Shown here in pieces: positions 14,735-24,608 of a stretch of 64,000 nucleotides of DNA. Within the stretch, counting starts at the first letter, position 1, and the number at the start of each line of letters is the position of its first letter. Origin of the DNA: Chryseobacterium shigense. GTDB lineage: Bacteria; Bacteroidota; Bacteroidia; Flavobacteriales; Weeksellaceae. The DNA lies in NCBI RefSeq assembly GCF_014207845.1, contig NZ_JACHLC010000001.1, positions 372,001 to 436,000 of the forward strand, read 5' to 3'. The position numbers and the translations under genes are program-made. Below the pieces are notes generated by a model. That model did not search any database. It had not been told where the DNA came from and worked only from the letters and a program-made list of their open reading frames with translations.

Positions 14735-17149
14735 TTAAAATTCCAGCAGTTTCAACTTAAACTGGATGGCAAAATTTTGTTTGAAATTGGGAGTAGTATA
14801 GTATCCGACCCTGTAAAACAAGCCCAAATTGAAGTAGCTTGATAAAAAATTATTCCATTCAAGGCCTATTTCCTGATAAAGATGATCCAGCTTTCTGAAT
14901 TTGAATTCATGATATTCAGGATGTTTCATATCTCCGATGGTTCCTCTCAGCACAAAATCAAAGCTGGAAATATTCTGCCCGAAACTTTTGAAATACAAAG
15001 GAAGTTTATGGGTAAAATAATAGGCAACAAATCTGTCATTGTAATACTTTCCGCCTTCCAGTGTTGCAAAACCGAGGTATGAAGTAAGGTTGAAATTGAA
15101 ATCTTTTTTCGGAGATGCCAATCCGTTCATGGTAAAGTGTTTCCAGATCGGAGCTTCCCCGATTACCATTCCACCGTAAAGCCTGAATCCGGTAGTGCCG
15201 AACATTGTTTTAAAATTGTGTACAAATAATGCATCAAAACGGGTATAATTGAAATCTCCGCCTAAAATCTTGTAACTCTGCTCATAGTTGAAATACAGTT
15301 CAGGGTATTTCTGATCAATGATGGATTTTCCCTGTGGAGTCATGATATTGGTAGAATTCGGGGAGTATTTCAGGGTAAATAAAGTATTGAAATTATCAAA
15401 TTCACCGCTTCTTCCCCTGAACACATAATCAAATTTAGCTTCTTCAATATTTCTTTTTGCTGCAAAAACCAGGGTCAGTCCGTTTGTTATATCATTCAGA
15501 TAGGAGAGGGAAGCGCCCCGGAAATGATAATATTTATCATTATTAAGGTTATTTCCATAATTCATCATTCTCATCTTGAAATTCCAGAGTCTTCTGTAAA
15601 ATTCGCCTGATGCTGTTACATCATTATAATATTCAGCCCTGAAAAATGAATTTTTGTCAAGAGAGGTTTTTATATCAAGGCCAATTCCGTATTTCCATTT
15701 ATCATCCTTGAAGCCATACGCGAAATAATAATCCGGCGAGAAATAAGGGTTGAAAGTTTCATTCAGTTTTGCCTTTAAGCCTAGCCTGAAACCTTCATAT
15801 AAGTTATAATTCACAATTTCATCCACTGCAAAATCTACGATTCCCATGCGGATCTGTCCGTTGATAAGTCCTGTCAGTACTTTTGCTTTACTGTCAATAT
15901 CATACTTTTTGCCGAGGCTGTCTATCGTAGTGTATGTATTACTTTCCCGTTCCGTCAGAGGATCAGTCCTGTATTGATCTAAAAGGTGTCCGTCTGCATT
16001 TTTTACGGAGAAAGTGTAGCCTTTGAAATCATTGCGGTTTTGCTCAATGGGCGATTTGAAATCAAAATAGGTGGAGGTGAGGAAAGCATAGGTCCCGAAA
16101 CTGGTTTTGTCCTTTTTTTCATGGTGCTCCTTCGTTTTCTCCTTTTCATCCTCTTCCATTGCCACCCGGCTCATTCTGAGCTTTACTTTTTCCTGTGCCA
16201 GAAACCATTTATTGTTATAAAAAACCCAGGTACTTGTAATGATACCGTCGTTTTTGTTCTTGCTGAAGTTTTCAATTTTCTGAATGCCGTAGGTTTCCGT
16301 ATCCACATAGATGGCTCCGTTGTATTTCCTTCTTTTGTCCGGCTTTTTGTAATTCACTTCACGGAAGCGGATCACAAAGGTTTTTCTTCCGTTTACCTCA
16401 ATGGTATCCGAAAGGAAAAAACGGTAAAGGCCTCTGTTTTCCTGCTTGATCTGATTGGGAACTTTATCTCTGTTGCTCTGCTGCATGGCAATCATTTCAT
16501 AGATGGGCTGCTTAAGACCGGAAATCCTGTTGTCCAGAATATTGATCTTTTCACCGTACTGTTTGGAATATAAAAATTCCTGAGCCCTTTCCCACAGGAA
16601 GAGCTTGCTTTTTGAAAAGATCTGTTTTGCGGAAATATCATCCAATGAATCTTTTTCCCTTTTTTTCTTAAAGAAATTGGAGTCGTTGAAAAACTTATTA
16701 AACTGGGTAATGCTGTCCTGATCTATATCCATAGAAACCTTTTCGTAAGATTTGAAGGAATAGGAGTCTAAGCTTTTCGGTGAATTTTCCCGGAACATCT
16801 TGTTGACCTTTTTAAGGATCTCCAAAGCTCTCGGGTCACTGCGGTCTTCAATGACTACCGTTTCAATATCTGTAGTTTTTAAAACTTTTTTCAGCATTGA
16901 AATCTCCATATCTGCTTCTACAGCTGCTGTTTCTTTCTGATATTTTTCTGCCTGAATTTCAATGGTTCTGCAGGATGACTTAAATTCCAGGCTGCCCTGG
17001 ATATCTGTAAAGCCTAAGACTTTTCCGTCACAGGATATTTTGGCATTGGATATAGGTTTTCGGTCAGTTTCGTCAATAACCCTGATCTTTGATTGGGAAT
17101 AACCAAAGAAATACATCAGCAAAAACAATAAAACTAAAAACCTTTTCAT
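14735..17149 (-). CDS. DUF5686 outer-membrane protein with carboxypeptidase-regulatory-like domain
   Basis: An 804-residue exported protein of a Bacteroidota family. After a signal peptide (MKRFLVLLFLLMYFFGYSQ) there is an immunoglobulin-like carboxypeptidase-regulatory domain (about 20-95; RPI..AKI...LGFTDIQGSLEF), a central region, and a C-terminal half of alternating aromatic strands ending in a terminal beta strand (FAIQFKLKLLEF), as in an outer-membrane barrel. It is not a TonB receptor: no plug domain is seen. A -7 element (TACTTTTG on the minus strand, 17163-17170) lies just upstream. The substrate and role are unknown. Confidence 0.85.
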   Translation of the reverse strand: MKRFLVLLFLLMYFFGYSQSKIRVIDETDRKPISNAKISCDGKVLGFTDIQGSLEFKSSCRTIEIQAEKYQKETAAVEADMEISMLKKVLKTTDIETVVIEDRSDPRALEILKKVNKMFRENSPKSLDSYSFKSYEKVSMDIDQDSITQFNKFFNDSNFFKKKREKDSLDDISAKQIFSKSKLFLWERAQEFLYSKQYGEKINILDNRISGLKQPIYEMIAMQQSNRDKVPNQIKQENRGLYRFFLSDTIEVNGRKTFVIRFREVNYKKPDKRRKYNGAIYVDTETYGIQKIENFSKNKNDGIITSTWVFYNNKWFLAQEKVKLRMSRVAMEEDEKEKTKEHHEKKDKTSFGTYAFLTSTYFDFKSPIEQNRNDFKGYTFSVKNADGHLLDQYRTDPLTERESNTYTTIDSLGKKYDIDSKAKVLTGLINGQIRMGIVDFAVDEIVNYNLYEGFRLGLKAKLNETFNPYFSPDYYFAYGFKDDKWKYGIGLDIKTSLDKNSFFRAEYYNDVTASGEFYRRLWNFKMRMMNYGNNLNNDKYYHFRGASLSYLNDITNGLTLVFAAKRNIEEAKFDYVFRGRSGEFDNFNTLFTLKYSPNSTNIMTPQGKSIIDQKYPELYFNYEQSYKILGGDFNYTRFDALFVHNFKTMFGTTGFRLYGGMVIGEAPIWKHFTMNGLASPKKDFNFNLTSYLGFATLEGGKYYNDRFVAYYFTHKLPLYFKSFGQNISSFDFVLRGTIGDMKHPEYHEFKFRKLDHLYQEIGLEWNNFLSSYFNLGLFYRVGYYTTPNFKQNFAIQFKLKLLEF

Positions 17150-17251
17150 GCAAAAACTAGATCAAAAGTAATAATATTTCTTGTTTAAAGAAAGTTTTTA
17201 TGATTTGTTAATACATTGATTTAATCTAAACTTTTGATAGAGAAAATATAG

Positions 17252-17284
17252 AAAAAAACTCCCGGAGATCCCGGGAGTTTAATG
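17252..17284. terminator. Terminator downstream of alaS
   Basis: Stem AAACTCCCGG (17256-17265) with CCGGGAGTTT (17271-17280), a five-base loop and A/T tracts on both sides. It lies about 25 bases past the end of alaS (minus strand) and before the DUF5686 promoter. Confidence 0.85.
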
Positions 17285-17309
17285 TTTATTATATTAAAGA
17301 ATATTAATT

Positions 17310-19913
17310 CTAGATAGTTAAGGCTTTCTGGTAAGCATTTTCCAGCCCGTCAAGGTTTTTACCGCCGGCTGTTGCAAAACCCGGATTTCCACCGCCGCCG
17401 CCCTGGATCTCTTTTGCAAGATCTTTTACGATGGTTCCGGCTTGGTAATCTGAAGCTAAATCATCAGAAACTCCTACTGTGATCATAGGTTTTCCGTCTG
17501 CATCAGAAAGAATAATGGTTACTGAGTTCGGGATTTCTCTTTTCAGCTGGAATACAATGTCTTTAACGGAACCTGCATCCAGAGAGGTTTTCTTTACCAG
17601 TAACTGTTTGTTTCCTTTTTGTTCATAAGCATTTTTCCAGTCTCCGATTTCGCCTTTTGCTTTTTCTTTTTTGAATCCTTCAACTTCAGCTTTTAATGAA
17701 GCATTTTCTTCGATCAGTTTTTCAATAGATCTTACAACGTCTTTGGATTTCAGCAATTGGGAAAGTTCAGTAATCTGGTTTTCTAAATTTTTGAAATATT
17801 CCTCAGATTTATCTCCGGAAATAGCTTCAATTCTTCTGATTCCAGCCGCTGCAGAACTTTCGGAAACAATCTTGAAGTGACCGATTTCGATGGTATTTTT
17901 TACGTGGGTCCCTCCGCAAAGTTCCTTGGAGCTTCCGAACTGGATCATTCTAACATTATCACCATATTTTTCACCGAATAAAGCCATCGCCCCTCTATCC
18001 AGAGCCTCCTGAATCGGAATGTTTCTGAACTCCTGTAATGCAATACTTTCTTTAATTTTCTGGTTTACTTTTTCCTCCACTAAAGCCAATTCCTCCTCAG
18101 TCATTTTATTGAAATGAGAGAAGTCAAAACGTAGATAATCCGGACCAACGTAAGAACCTTTCTGTTCAACGTGAGTTCCCAGAACTTCTCTTAAAGCCTC
18201 ATGTAAAAGGTGGGTTACAGAGTGATTAGCCTGTGAGTTTTTTCTGTCAGCTGCATCAACTTTAGCATAGAAAACAGCTCCGGCATCTTTAGGAAGGCCG
18301 TTGATTAAAGAAATAATCAGTCCGTTTTCTTTTTTAGTTTCTAAAACTTCAAAGCTTTCAACAGCATTTTCCAGAACTCCTTTATCTCCGATCTGGCCTC
18401 CGCCTTCAGGATAGAAAGGAGAGTTGCTTAATACCACCTGGTAAAATTCCCCGTCTTTATTTTCTACTTTTCTGTATCTTGTAATATAGGTATCAGCTTC
18501 AATCTGGTCGTAACCTACGAAGTTTTCAGCTCTTTCCTCCAATGTTACCCAATCGTAAACTTTCTGGGCAGAATCAGCTTTTGAACGTAGCTTCTGCTTT
18601 TCCATTTCCGCTTTAAAACCTTCTTCATCAATGGTTAAGCCTTTTTCTTCCGCAATAATTCTTGTTAAATCATCCGGGAAACCGTAAGTATCGTACAATT
18701 CAAAAACCTCTTCGCTAGGCAATACTTTTGAGTTGTCTGCAATGGTCTGCTGAATTAATTTTTCAACTCTGATCAGTCCGTTTTCAATAGTTTTCAGGAA
18801 TGAATCTTCCTCACTTTTAATTACTTCAGCAACCAGTTTACCCTGTTTTTCAATTTCCGGGAAGAAAGGTCCCATTTGTTCCTGAAGTACAGCTACAAGC
18901 TTATAAAGGAAAGGTTCTTTCATACCTAAGAATCTGTAAGAATAGGAAATTCCTCTTCTTAAAATTCTTCTGATCACATAACCAGCTCCACCGTTTGAAG
19001 GAAGCTGCCCGTCTGCAATAGCAAAAGCAACGGCTCTGATGTGGTCTACCACAACACGGATGGCAATATCTTTTTCGTCTTCTAAAATTCCGGTATATTT
19101 TTTACCTGAAAGTTCTTCCACTTTTGCGATAAGCGGTGTGAAAACATCGGTATCATAGTTGGAAGATTTACCCTGAAGCGCCATGCAAAGACGTTCAAAG
19201 CCCATTCCGGTATCCACGTGCTGTGCAGGAAGTTTTTCCAGGGATTTGTCTGCTTTTCTGTTAAATTCCATGAAAACCAGGTTCCATACTTCCACCACTT
19301 GCGGGTGGTCGTTGTTGACCAGTTCAAGTCCGGAAACTTTAGCTTTTTCTTCCGGAGTTCTCAGATCAACGTGGATTTCAGAACAAGGTCCGCAAGGTCC
19401 GCTTTCTCCCATTTCCCAGAAATTATCTTTTTTGTTTCCATTGATAATTCTGTCTTCTGAAATGTGTGATTTCCAGAAATCATAAGCATCCTGATCTCTT
19501 TCAAGATTCTCGGAAGCATCACCTTCGAAAATAGTAACATATAAGTTTTCTTTTGGAATTCCGAATACTTCAGTCAGCAATTCCCAGGCAAAAGCAATAG
19601 CATCTTTTTTAAAATAATCGCCGAAAGACCAGTTTCCTAACATTTCAAACATGGTGTGATGGTAAGTATCTCTACCTACATCATCCAGATCATTGTGTTT
19701 TCCGGAAACTCTCAGACATTTCTGTGTATCGGCAATTCTTGGAGCGGTAGGTGTTTTGTAACCTAAGAAAAAATCCTTAAACTGCGTCATTCCGGAGTTG
19801 GAAAACATAAGGGTAGGATCGTCTTTCAGCACAATAGGAGCTGAAGGAACGATAAGGTGGTCTTTACTTTTAAAATAATCTAAAAATTTTTGACGTATCT
19901 CTTGTGATGTCAT
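17310..19913 (-). CDS. alaS: Alanyl-tRNA synthetase
   Basis: It charges tRNA-Ala and edits mischarged Ser or Gly. The 867-residue product has the class II catalytic core (about 1-260, including the motif [13 protein letters not shown]), a tRNA-recognition domain, the editing site with HxxxH ([12 protein letters not shown]) and CGGTH, a coiled-coil stretch (about 720-760) and the C-terminal DHHA1 domain with [16 protein letters not shown]. Upstream lies a -7 element TAAATTTG (minus strand, 19957-19964) and a 22-base palindrome at 19992-20013. Confidence 0.97.
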   Translation of the reverse strand: MTSQEIRQKFLDYFKSKDHLIVPSAPIVLKDDPTLMFSNSGMTQFKDFFLGYKTPTAPRIADTQKCLRVSGKHNDLDDVGRDTYHHTMFEMLGNWSFGDYFKKDAIAFAWELLTEVFGIPKENLYVTIFEGDASENLERDQDAYDFWKSHISEDRIINGNKKDNFWEMGESGPCGPCSEIHVDLRTPEEKAKVSGLELVNNDHPQVVEVWNLVFMEFNRKADKSLEKLPAQHVDTGMGFERLCMALQGKSSNYDTDVFTPLIAKVEELSGKKYTGILEDEKDIAIRVVVDHIRAVAFAIADGQLPSNGGAGYVIRRILRRGISYSYRFLGMKEPFLYKLVAVLQEQMGPFFPEIEKQGKLVAEVIKSEEDSFLKTIENGLIRVEKLIQQTIADNSKVLPSEEVFELYDTYGFPDDLTRIIAEEKGLTIDEEGFKAEMEKQKLRSKADSAQKVYDWVTLEERAENFVGYDQIEADTYITRYRKVENKDGEFYQVVLSNSPFYPEGGGQIGDKGVLENAVESFEVLETKKENGLIISLINGLPKDAGAVFYAKVDAADRKNSQANHSVTHLLHEALREVLGTHVEQKGSYVGPDYLRFDFSHFNKMTEEELALVEEKVNQKIKESIALQEFRNIPIQEALDRGAMALFGEKYGDNVRMIQFGSSKELCGGTHVKNTIEIGHFKIVSESSAAAGIRRIEAISGDKSEEYFKNLENQITELSQLLKSKDVVRSIEKLIEENASLKAEVEGFKKEKAKGEIGDWKNAYEQKGNKQLLVKKTSLDAGSVKDIVFQLKREIPNSVTIILSDADGKPMITVGVSDDLASDYQAGTIVKDLAKEIQGGGGGNPGFATAGGKNLDGLENAYQKALTI

Positions 19914-19956
19914 AGTATTGCTTTGCTTTTAAAACTATCAGATTTTTGATAAGATG

Positions 19957-20013
19957 CAAATTTAAGTTTTTTTTTTACGGGAAAGCGTAAATTATTACGG
20001 ATTTCCGTAATAA
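19957..20013 (-). promoter_or_regulatory. alaS promoter element and upstream palindrome
   Basis: On the minus strand TAAATTTG (19957-19964) is a good -7 element. About 40 bases further upstream is a perfect palindrome, TTATTACGGA-TT-TCCGTAATAA (19992-20013), with 10-base arms. It could bind a dimeric regulator of alaS or of the divergent gene at 20120. No regulator gene is adjacent, apart from the sigma factor at 20445. Confidence 0.5.
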
Positions 20014-20119
20014 GAAAAGTTTACACATTGATTACGAGAAACGAATTAACAAAGCAATCTCATATTTAAAAAAGCAAAAAGTTGAAAAAATTATTTAACT
20101 TTCTGAAAATTTTTTAATC

Positions 20120-20419
20120 TTGAAAACAAAAGCACATAAACTGGCTCAATGGGCAATAAGTATTATAATAGGATATCCTATTTTAGTTTTGCTTTTGATG
20201 ATTTTTATTGAAGACTTTTCAGATTCAACAGGAGCTATTTTAATTAGTGGTGTTATTTATCTTTCAGTTCCGATACTTATTTCAACCTGGTTTTTAACAA
20301 TCTGGAGTCTGAAATTGGAAAAAAGATTTTTAGGTTATGTATCACTTGCTTTTACACTTTTATACACTATTATTTCGATAGTGTTTTTCTGTGCAATTAA
20401 ACATGTAAAGATGTGTTGA
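20120..20419 (+). CDS. Small membrane protein, unknown
   Basis: A 99-residue protein with three predicted membrane segments (about 11-31, 39-62 and 71-93) and a basic start MKTKAHKLAQW. The start is TTG; the first in-frame ATG lies about 27 codons in, within the first membrane segment, so TTG is preferred. It lies 25 bases upstream of the ECF sigma factor gene and may be co-transcribed with it. I do not recognise the family. Confidence 0.6.
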   Translation: MKTKAHKLAQWAISIIIGYPILVLLLMIFIEDFSDSTGAILISGVIYLSVPILISTWFLTIWSLKLEKRFLGYVSLAFTLLYTIISIVFFCAIKHVKMC

Positions 20420-20444
20420 TTTTTAAGGTTAATTAGGATTCAAT

Positions 20445-20999
20445 ATGACAAAAAATGAAACAATCAAAAATTGGATAGAACAATATTCCGCACCATTGCT
20501 GAGAAAAGCGGTTTATTTACTTTCAGATAAAATTGATGCGGAGGATGTAGTGCAGGACGTATTTTTAGCCGCATTTTCGTCCTATGATTCTTTTGAAGGA
20601 AAAAGCCAGCCGTTAACATGGCTTACGGGTATTTTAAACAGAAAAGCTGCTGATTTTTACCGCAAAAAATATAAATCGGAGCCGGAAATCAGGCTGGATC
20701 ATTTTTTTGATGAAACAGGTTCCTGGAAAAACGACGGTGTTTTAAACGACTGGAATATTTCCGAGAAAGAACCGGAACTTTTAGACAATAAAGATTTTAA
20801 TAAAACCCTGGAGGACTGTATTGAAGATTTGCCCTCCAGATGGAAGATTCCGCTGAAAATGTATTATCTTCAGGAAAAAAAAGCACCGGAAGTGAGTCAG
20901 GAATTGGAAATTTCCACGACTAATCTGTGGAAGATCCTTCAGAGAAGCAGAATGCAGCTGAGGGAATGCCTTGATATCAACTGGTTTGCCAACTTATAA
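20445..20999 (+). CDS. ECF-type RNA polymerase sigma factor
   Basis: A 184-residue sigma-70 family protein with only regions 2 and 4. Region 2 (about 10-75) shows DAEDVVQDVFLAAF and the -10-recognition helix PLTWLTGILNRKAADFYRKK; region 4 (about 125-175) shows LPSRWKIPLKMYYLQEKKAPEVSQ and a helix-turn-helix ending in LRECLDINWF. That end resembles the Sig70_famx1 (TIGR02943) group. It is followed after 13 bases by a zinc-finger anti-sigma candidate, then by DUF417 and msrAB, which suggests control of an oxidative-damage response. Confidence 0.92.
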   Translation: MTKNETIKNWIEQYSAPLLRKAVYLLSDKIDAEDVVQDVFLAAFSSYDSFEGKSQPLTWLTGILNRKAADFYRKKYKSEPEIRLDHFFDETGSWKNDGVLNDWNISEKEPELLDNKDFNKTLEDCIEDLPSRWKIPLKMYYLQEKKAPEVSQELEISTTNLWKILQRSRMQLRECLDINWFANL

Positions 21000-21012
21000 C
21001 CATATCATAAAA

Positions 21013-21285
21013 ATGCTGAGAAAACTGATTCATATTCTGTTCCTGCCATGCAGTAAAGCTACGATGCTGATGGAAAAAAGGAATGCACAAACGATCTCCC
21101 GAAAGGAAGACTGGCGGCTTTCCATGCATCTGAAAATCTGTAAATGGTGCCGTGCTTATGAAGAAAAACTGAAAATTTTAGATGATATTTTAAAAAGAAC
21201 GCTTTCTCAGAAAGAAAATATTGAAATTAATGATTCTGATATTCAGGGTTTTAAAAATAAAGTCTTGGAAAATTTAGATCTTTAG
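21013..21285 (+). CDS. Zinc-finger anti-sigma factor candidate
   Basis: A 90-residue protein from the ATG at 21013; the longer frame to 20971 would overlap the sigma gene and is not needed. HLKICKWCRAYEEK (about 44-57) gives the HxxxCxxC signature of ZAS-type anti-sigma factors, with an upstream Cys at 13. There is no obvious membrane segment, so it would be a soluble, redox-responsive anti-sigma factor like RsrA or ChrR. It directly follows the sigma factor. The function is inferred from motif and position. Confidence 0.75.
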   Translation: MLRKLIHILFLPCSKATMLMEKRNAQTISRKEDWRLSMHLKICKWCRAYEEKLKILDDILKRTLSQKENIEINDSDIQGFKNKVLENLDL

Positions 21286-21322
21286 AAAAAATACTGTCAG
21301 GATTTTGAAATGGTTCCGACTA

Positions 21323-21330
21323 TACTTTTG
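21323..21330 (+). promoter_or_regulatory. -7 element before DUF417-msrAB
   Basis: TACTTTTG matches the Bacteroidota -7 consensus, 35 bases before the DUF417 ATG. A TTTG at 21304-21307 is upstream, but the 15-base spacing is short. DUF417-msrAB could therefore be transcribed independently of the sigma gene. Confidence 0.45.
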
Positions 21331-21364
21331 AAAACAATAAAGTATCATTCAAAATCTTAAAGAC

Positions 21365-21820
21365 ATGAACGGAACAACTCAACTTAACCTGGAATCGCGA
21401 CTATATAAAACAGGATATTATATTTCGCTTTTCGGAGCTGCACTTATCTTATTCTGGATCGGGATATTCAAATTCACTCCTACCGAATCTGCTGCGATCA
21501 AACCTTTGGTGGAAAACCATTTTCTTACTTTTTTCGTATATAAAACAGCAGGGGTTCAGACGGTGTCAAATGCTATCGGAGCGATAGAAATTATCATTGC
21601 ATTATTACTGATATTTAGTGTGAAATTTGCATCTCTGAGAAAGTATGCCGCAATCGGGATGATCATCACATTTCTGATAACACTGAGTTATCTTTTCACG
21701 ACTCCCGGAATATGGAAAATAGTGGATGGACTTCCTGTTACAGATTTTTTTATTCTGAAAGATCTGATGTTATTGGGATTTGGGTTGATGATTGTACAAA
21801 ATAATAGAAATAATGGATAA
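21365..21820 (+). CDS. DUF417 (YkgB/RclC-like) membrane protein
   Basis: A 151-residue inner-membrane protein with four hydrophobic segments (about 17-36, 63-83, 90-112 and 123-142). The pattern [26 protein letters not shown] matches the DUF417 family, which includes E. coli RclC of the reactive-chlorine resistance operon. Its stop codon overlaps the msrAB start by eight bases (ATGGATAA), so translation of the two is probably coupled. The pairing with a methionine sulfoxide reductase supports a role in oxidative or hypochlorite stress. Confidence 0.85.
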   Translation: MNGTTQLNLESRLYKTGYYISLFGAALILFWIGIFKFTPTESAAIKPLVENHFLTFFVYKTAGVQTVSNAIGAIEIIIALLLIFSVKFASLRKYAAIGMIITFLITLSYLFTTPGIWKIVDGLPVTDFFILKDLMLLGFGLMIVQNNRNNG

Positions 21821-22928
21821 AAAGAAAAAAATGAAAAATATATTTATCGTGCTCGGAATTATTCTGGGTATTGCAGTTTTTGCTGCCGGATCAGGGCTTT
21901 TAAAAAAATCAAAGTCTAAAGAATTAACCAAAGAAAGAGAAAACCAGGAAATTATGGATAATAAGAATGTCAGAGAAATTTATTTTGCAGGCGGATGTTT
22001 TTGGGGTACGGAACACTTTTTCCAGCAGATCCGCGGAGTTGTAGGAACCGAAGTGGGGTATGCAAACGGAAATACCCAAAACCCTACTTATGAAGAAGTG
22101 GTAAGCCATACCACAGGTTTTGCAGAAACGGTAAAAGTGAAATATGATCCTGAACAGGTTGATCTTAAGCTGCTGATTGATCTTTATTTTAAAACAATTG
22201 ATCCTACAAGTATTGATAAACAGGGAAATGACAGGGGAAACCAGTACAGAACAGGAATCTATTTCACCAATAAGAAAGATGAGACTATTGTAAAAAATGA
22301 AGTTTTAAAACTGGCCGGAAATTACTCTAAACCGGTAGTTGTAGAAACAGTTGCTTTGAAAAATTTCTATAAAGCGGAAGATTACCATCAGGATTATCTG
22401 GATAAAAATCCGGGAGGCTACTGCCATATTGAACCGGGACTTTTTGAAATGGCTAAAAATGCCAATCCTCTTCCTGAAGTAAAATACCAGAAGCAGGATA
22501 AAAAAGTCTTAAAAGAAAAACTGACTGCCGAACAGTATAATGTAACCCAGGAAAACGCAACGGAAAGACCTTTCCAAAATGAATACTGGGATGAAACCCG
22601 TGAAGGAATTTATGTAGATATTACTACAGGCGAACCATTATTTATTTCAACAGATAAATTTGAGTCCGGCTGCGGATGGCCAAGCTTTTCAAAACCGATC
22701 ACCAAAAAACTGATCGAAGAAAAAATGGACAAATCTGCCGGAATGGTGAGGGTAGAAGTAAGAAGTAAAACCGGTGATGCCCACCTGGGACATGTTTTTA
22801 CAGATGGTCCTGCAGATAAAGGAGGGCTTCGTTACTGCATCAACAGTGCTTCGCTGAAGTTTATTCCAAAGGCTGAAATGGAGAAAAAAGGCTATGGAGA
22901 GTACATCTCTTTGCTGGATAAAAAGTAA
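21813..22928 (+). CDS. msrAB: Fused peptide-methionine sulfoxide reductase A/B, membrane anchored
   Basis: It repairs both S- and R-methionine sulfoxide in proteins. From ATG 21813 it has 371 residues; ATG 21831 is an alternative. An N-terminal hydrophobic segment (about 10-28) acts as an anchor or signal, so it probably works in the periplasm. The MsrA domain (about 47-200) has GGCFWGTEH with the catalytic Cys; the MsrB domain (about 225-365) has [16 protein letters not shown] and the catalytic Cys in RYCINSASL. MsrB lacks the usual paired CxxC zinc motifs. The A-then-B order occurs in other bacteria. Confidence 0.95.
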   Translation: MDKKKKMKNIFIVLGIILGIAVFAAGSGLLKKSKSKELTKERENQEIMDNKNVREIYFAGGCFWGTEHFFQQIRGVVGTEVGYANGNTQNPTYEEVVSHTTGFAETVKVKYDPEQVDLKLLIDLYFKTIDPTSIDKQGNDRGNQYRTGIYFTNKKDETIVKNEVLKLAGNYSKPVVVETVALKNFYKAEDYHQDYLDKNPGGYCHIEPGLFEMAKNANPLPEVKYQKQDKKVLKEKLTAEQYNVTQENATERPFQNEYWDETREGIYVDITTGEPLFISTDKFESGCGWPSFSKPITKKLIEEKMDKSAGMVRVEVRSKTGDAHLGHVFTDGPADKGGLRYCINSASLKFIPKAEMEKKGYGEYISLLDKK

Positions 22929-22938
22929 TTATAAAGAG

Positions 22939-22967
22939 AAAGACCGCTGAAAGGCGGTCTTTTTTTA
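22939..22967. terminator. Terminator downstream of msrAB
   Basis: Stem AGACCGC (22941-22947) with GCGGTCT (22954-22960), a six-base loop and a run of seven T. It serves msrAB and, with its A run on the other side, may also end the convergent hypothetical gene at 22965. Confidence 0.85.
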
Positions 22968-23624
22968 TTTAATGGACATTTGAAATCTTTCCTTTATACT
23001 GAACATCGAAATATTCACCAGAAATAAAAAACCGAACATTATATAAAAAGACTCTTTTGGAAGTTGGGTAAGCTGCGATTCAAATACTTGAAATCCTTTT
23101 AGCCATTTGTTATTGGGGATGTAATTATCAATAAGTCCTGTACCACACCGGGTAAATGATGAAGCATCCAATTCCTGAATATTTGGGTTAATATAGTGAT
23201 GGGGGACAAAAAAATGCCATGTTTTTTCCGCATCAAGTGTATGGGCTATCTGTCCTGCTAATTCTATATCATTAAACAATGCAATGAGATCATTATAGGT
23301 ATTGCTGTCATCTAAAATAAATTCAATACCTGAATTTTTTTCATTCCTTCTTTGTAGATTTTTAATTTCTGTAACATACAGTTTTGTATTCTCTTTTGCT
23401 TTATTGGAGGGTACTTTTATTTTTTTATAATTCCAGTTTCTGTAGGGCTCAAAACTTAAAAACGATGTTTTTTCTCCCGGTTTTGTTTTGGGTGGAAGCC
23501 AGATATCCATAACAGTAAAATTAATTTCTTCAAATTTCCGGTTTCCGTAATACCAGAAAAGCAGCGGAATTAGTACTGCACTGATCAGTCCCGGGAAATA
23601 ATAGATCTTTTTCATACCTGTCAT
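22965..23624 (-). CDS. Hypothetical membrane-anchored protein
   Basis: A 219-residue protein with one hydrophobic segment near each end (about 7-26 and 191-208) and a soluble middle that would lie on one side of the membrane, probably periplasmic. Residue 4 is a second possible Met start. I see no catalytic motif. It follows an ABC exporter on the same strand but is separated from it by a terminator, so a functional link is only a possibility. Confidence 0.7.
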   Translation of the reverse strand: MTGMKKIYYFPGLISAVLIPLLFWYYGNRKFEEINFTVMDIWLPPKTKPGEKTSFLSFEPYRNWNYKKIKVPSNKAKENTKLYVTEIKNLQRRNEKNSGIEFILDDSNTYNDLIALFNDIELAGQIAHTLDAEKTWHFFVPHHYINPNIQELDASSFTRCGTGLIDNYIPNNKWLKGFQVFESQLTQLPKESFYIMFGFLFLVNISMFSIKERFQMSIK

Positions 23625-23692
23625 TTTGATTAAAATTAATGAAAAAATAAATACGTGAACAGGCAGAACCTATTTTTAACATTATAATCAAA

Positions 23693-23719
23693 AACAAAAA
23701 AGTGATCCGGGGACCACTT
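23693..23719 (-). terminator. Terminator of the ABC exporter unit
   Basis: On the minus strand, AAGTGGTCC (23711-23719) pairs with GGATCACTT (23700-23708) with one wobble and a tight loop, followed by a T run. It lies 44 bases past the permease stop. Confidence 0.75.
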
Positions 23720-23762
23720 AATTTTTCAATCTTTAAATCATTCAATCTTTCAATTCTAAAGC

Positions 23763-24608
23763 TTACCAATCCCTTTTTCTGAGGATCCAGTAAGAGCCTC
23801 CAATAAAGATGACACACCAGATAATGCATGCAATCATACTTTCTGTAGGATAATGGGTTTCAAATTTTACTCCCATTACTTTTATAAGATTCAGCCGCAT
23901 TAACGGATTAGGAATTAAATTGGACATGCTTTCCAGCGGTAAAAGACTGGTGACAAAAAAATCATTTTCCAGTGCGGCCTTCCTTTGTTCACCCTGAATT
24001 CCACTTAGTTTCTGGTAGGTTTCAATGCCGGTAAGAATCTTTTCGGCAACCCAATAGGCGAAGAATCCCAGGAATACAAACATGGATTTTCTTAAAAGCA
24101 CTGAAAGAAACATCAGGAAACAGAAAAAGGTAAACAGCTTCACAAAATAATTTCCGATATAATAAATCTCTTCATAAACTTTTGAACCATCGGTCACTTT
24201 AGAATATTGATGTCCCAAAAACATAGTGATCACAAATACGATCAGCGTGGAAACAGCAGTGAAAATAGTAATGGTTAAAAGCTTTGATCCGATGAATTCT
24301 TTTCTGTTCAGTCCGTCAATGGTATTCTGCTTGAACATCCTGTTCGTGAACTCCTGGGAAATCGAAAAAACAATGATGAGCCCCAGAAATATCTTTAATA
24401 AAGCAACAATCCATGTGGTGAAATTCCAGATTTCCGGGAAATTATAGATTCCCTGTTCTTTTAAATTGATCGTTCCTCCGAGAATATCCAGATCTACAAG
24501 TCCAATAAAAAGAAGTGCGATCAGGATGGCAAAATATAAGAAAGCAAAAATCCTGAACGGTCTGTAGTTCAGATTTTTATAATATTCCAGTTTTAATAAT
24601 TTAAGCAT
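23763..24608 (-). CDS. ABC-2 type permease
   Basis: A 281-residue membrane protein with six predicted segments and the layout of ABC-2/BcrB-type permeases (cytoplasmic start LLKLEYYKNLNYRPFRIF, then a long loop with RMFKQNTIDGLNRKEF before membrane segment 3). It overlaps the ATP-binding gene upstream by eight bases. Together they would form an exporter or a peptide-antibiotic defence pump; the substrate is not shown by the sequence. Confidence 0.88.
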   Translation of the reverse strand: MLKLLKLEYYKNLNYRPFRIFAFLYFAILIALLFIGLVDLDILGGTINLKEQGIYNFPEIWNFTTWIVALLKIFLGLIIVFSISQEFTNRMFKQNTIDGLNRKEFIGSKLLTITIFTAVSTLIVFVITMFLGHQYSKVTDGSKVYEEIYYIGNYFVKLFTFFCFLMFLSVLLRKSMFVFLGFFAYWVAEKILTGIETYQKLSGIQGEQRKAALENDFFVTSLLPLESMSNLIPNPLMRLNLIKVMGVKFETHYPTESMIACIIWCVIFIGGSYWILRKRDW

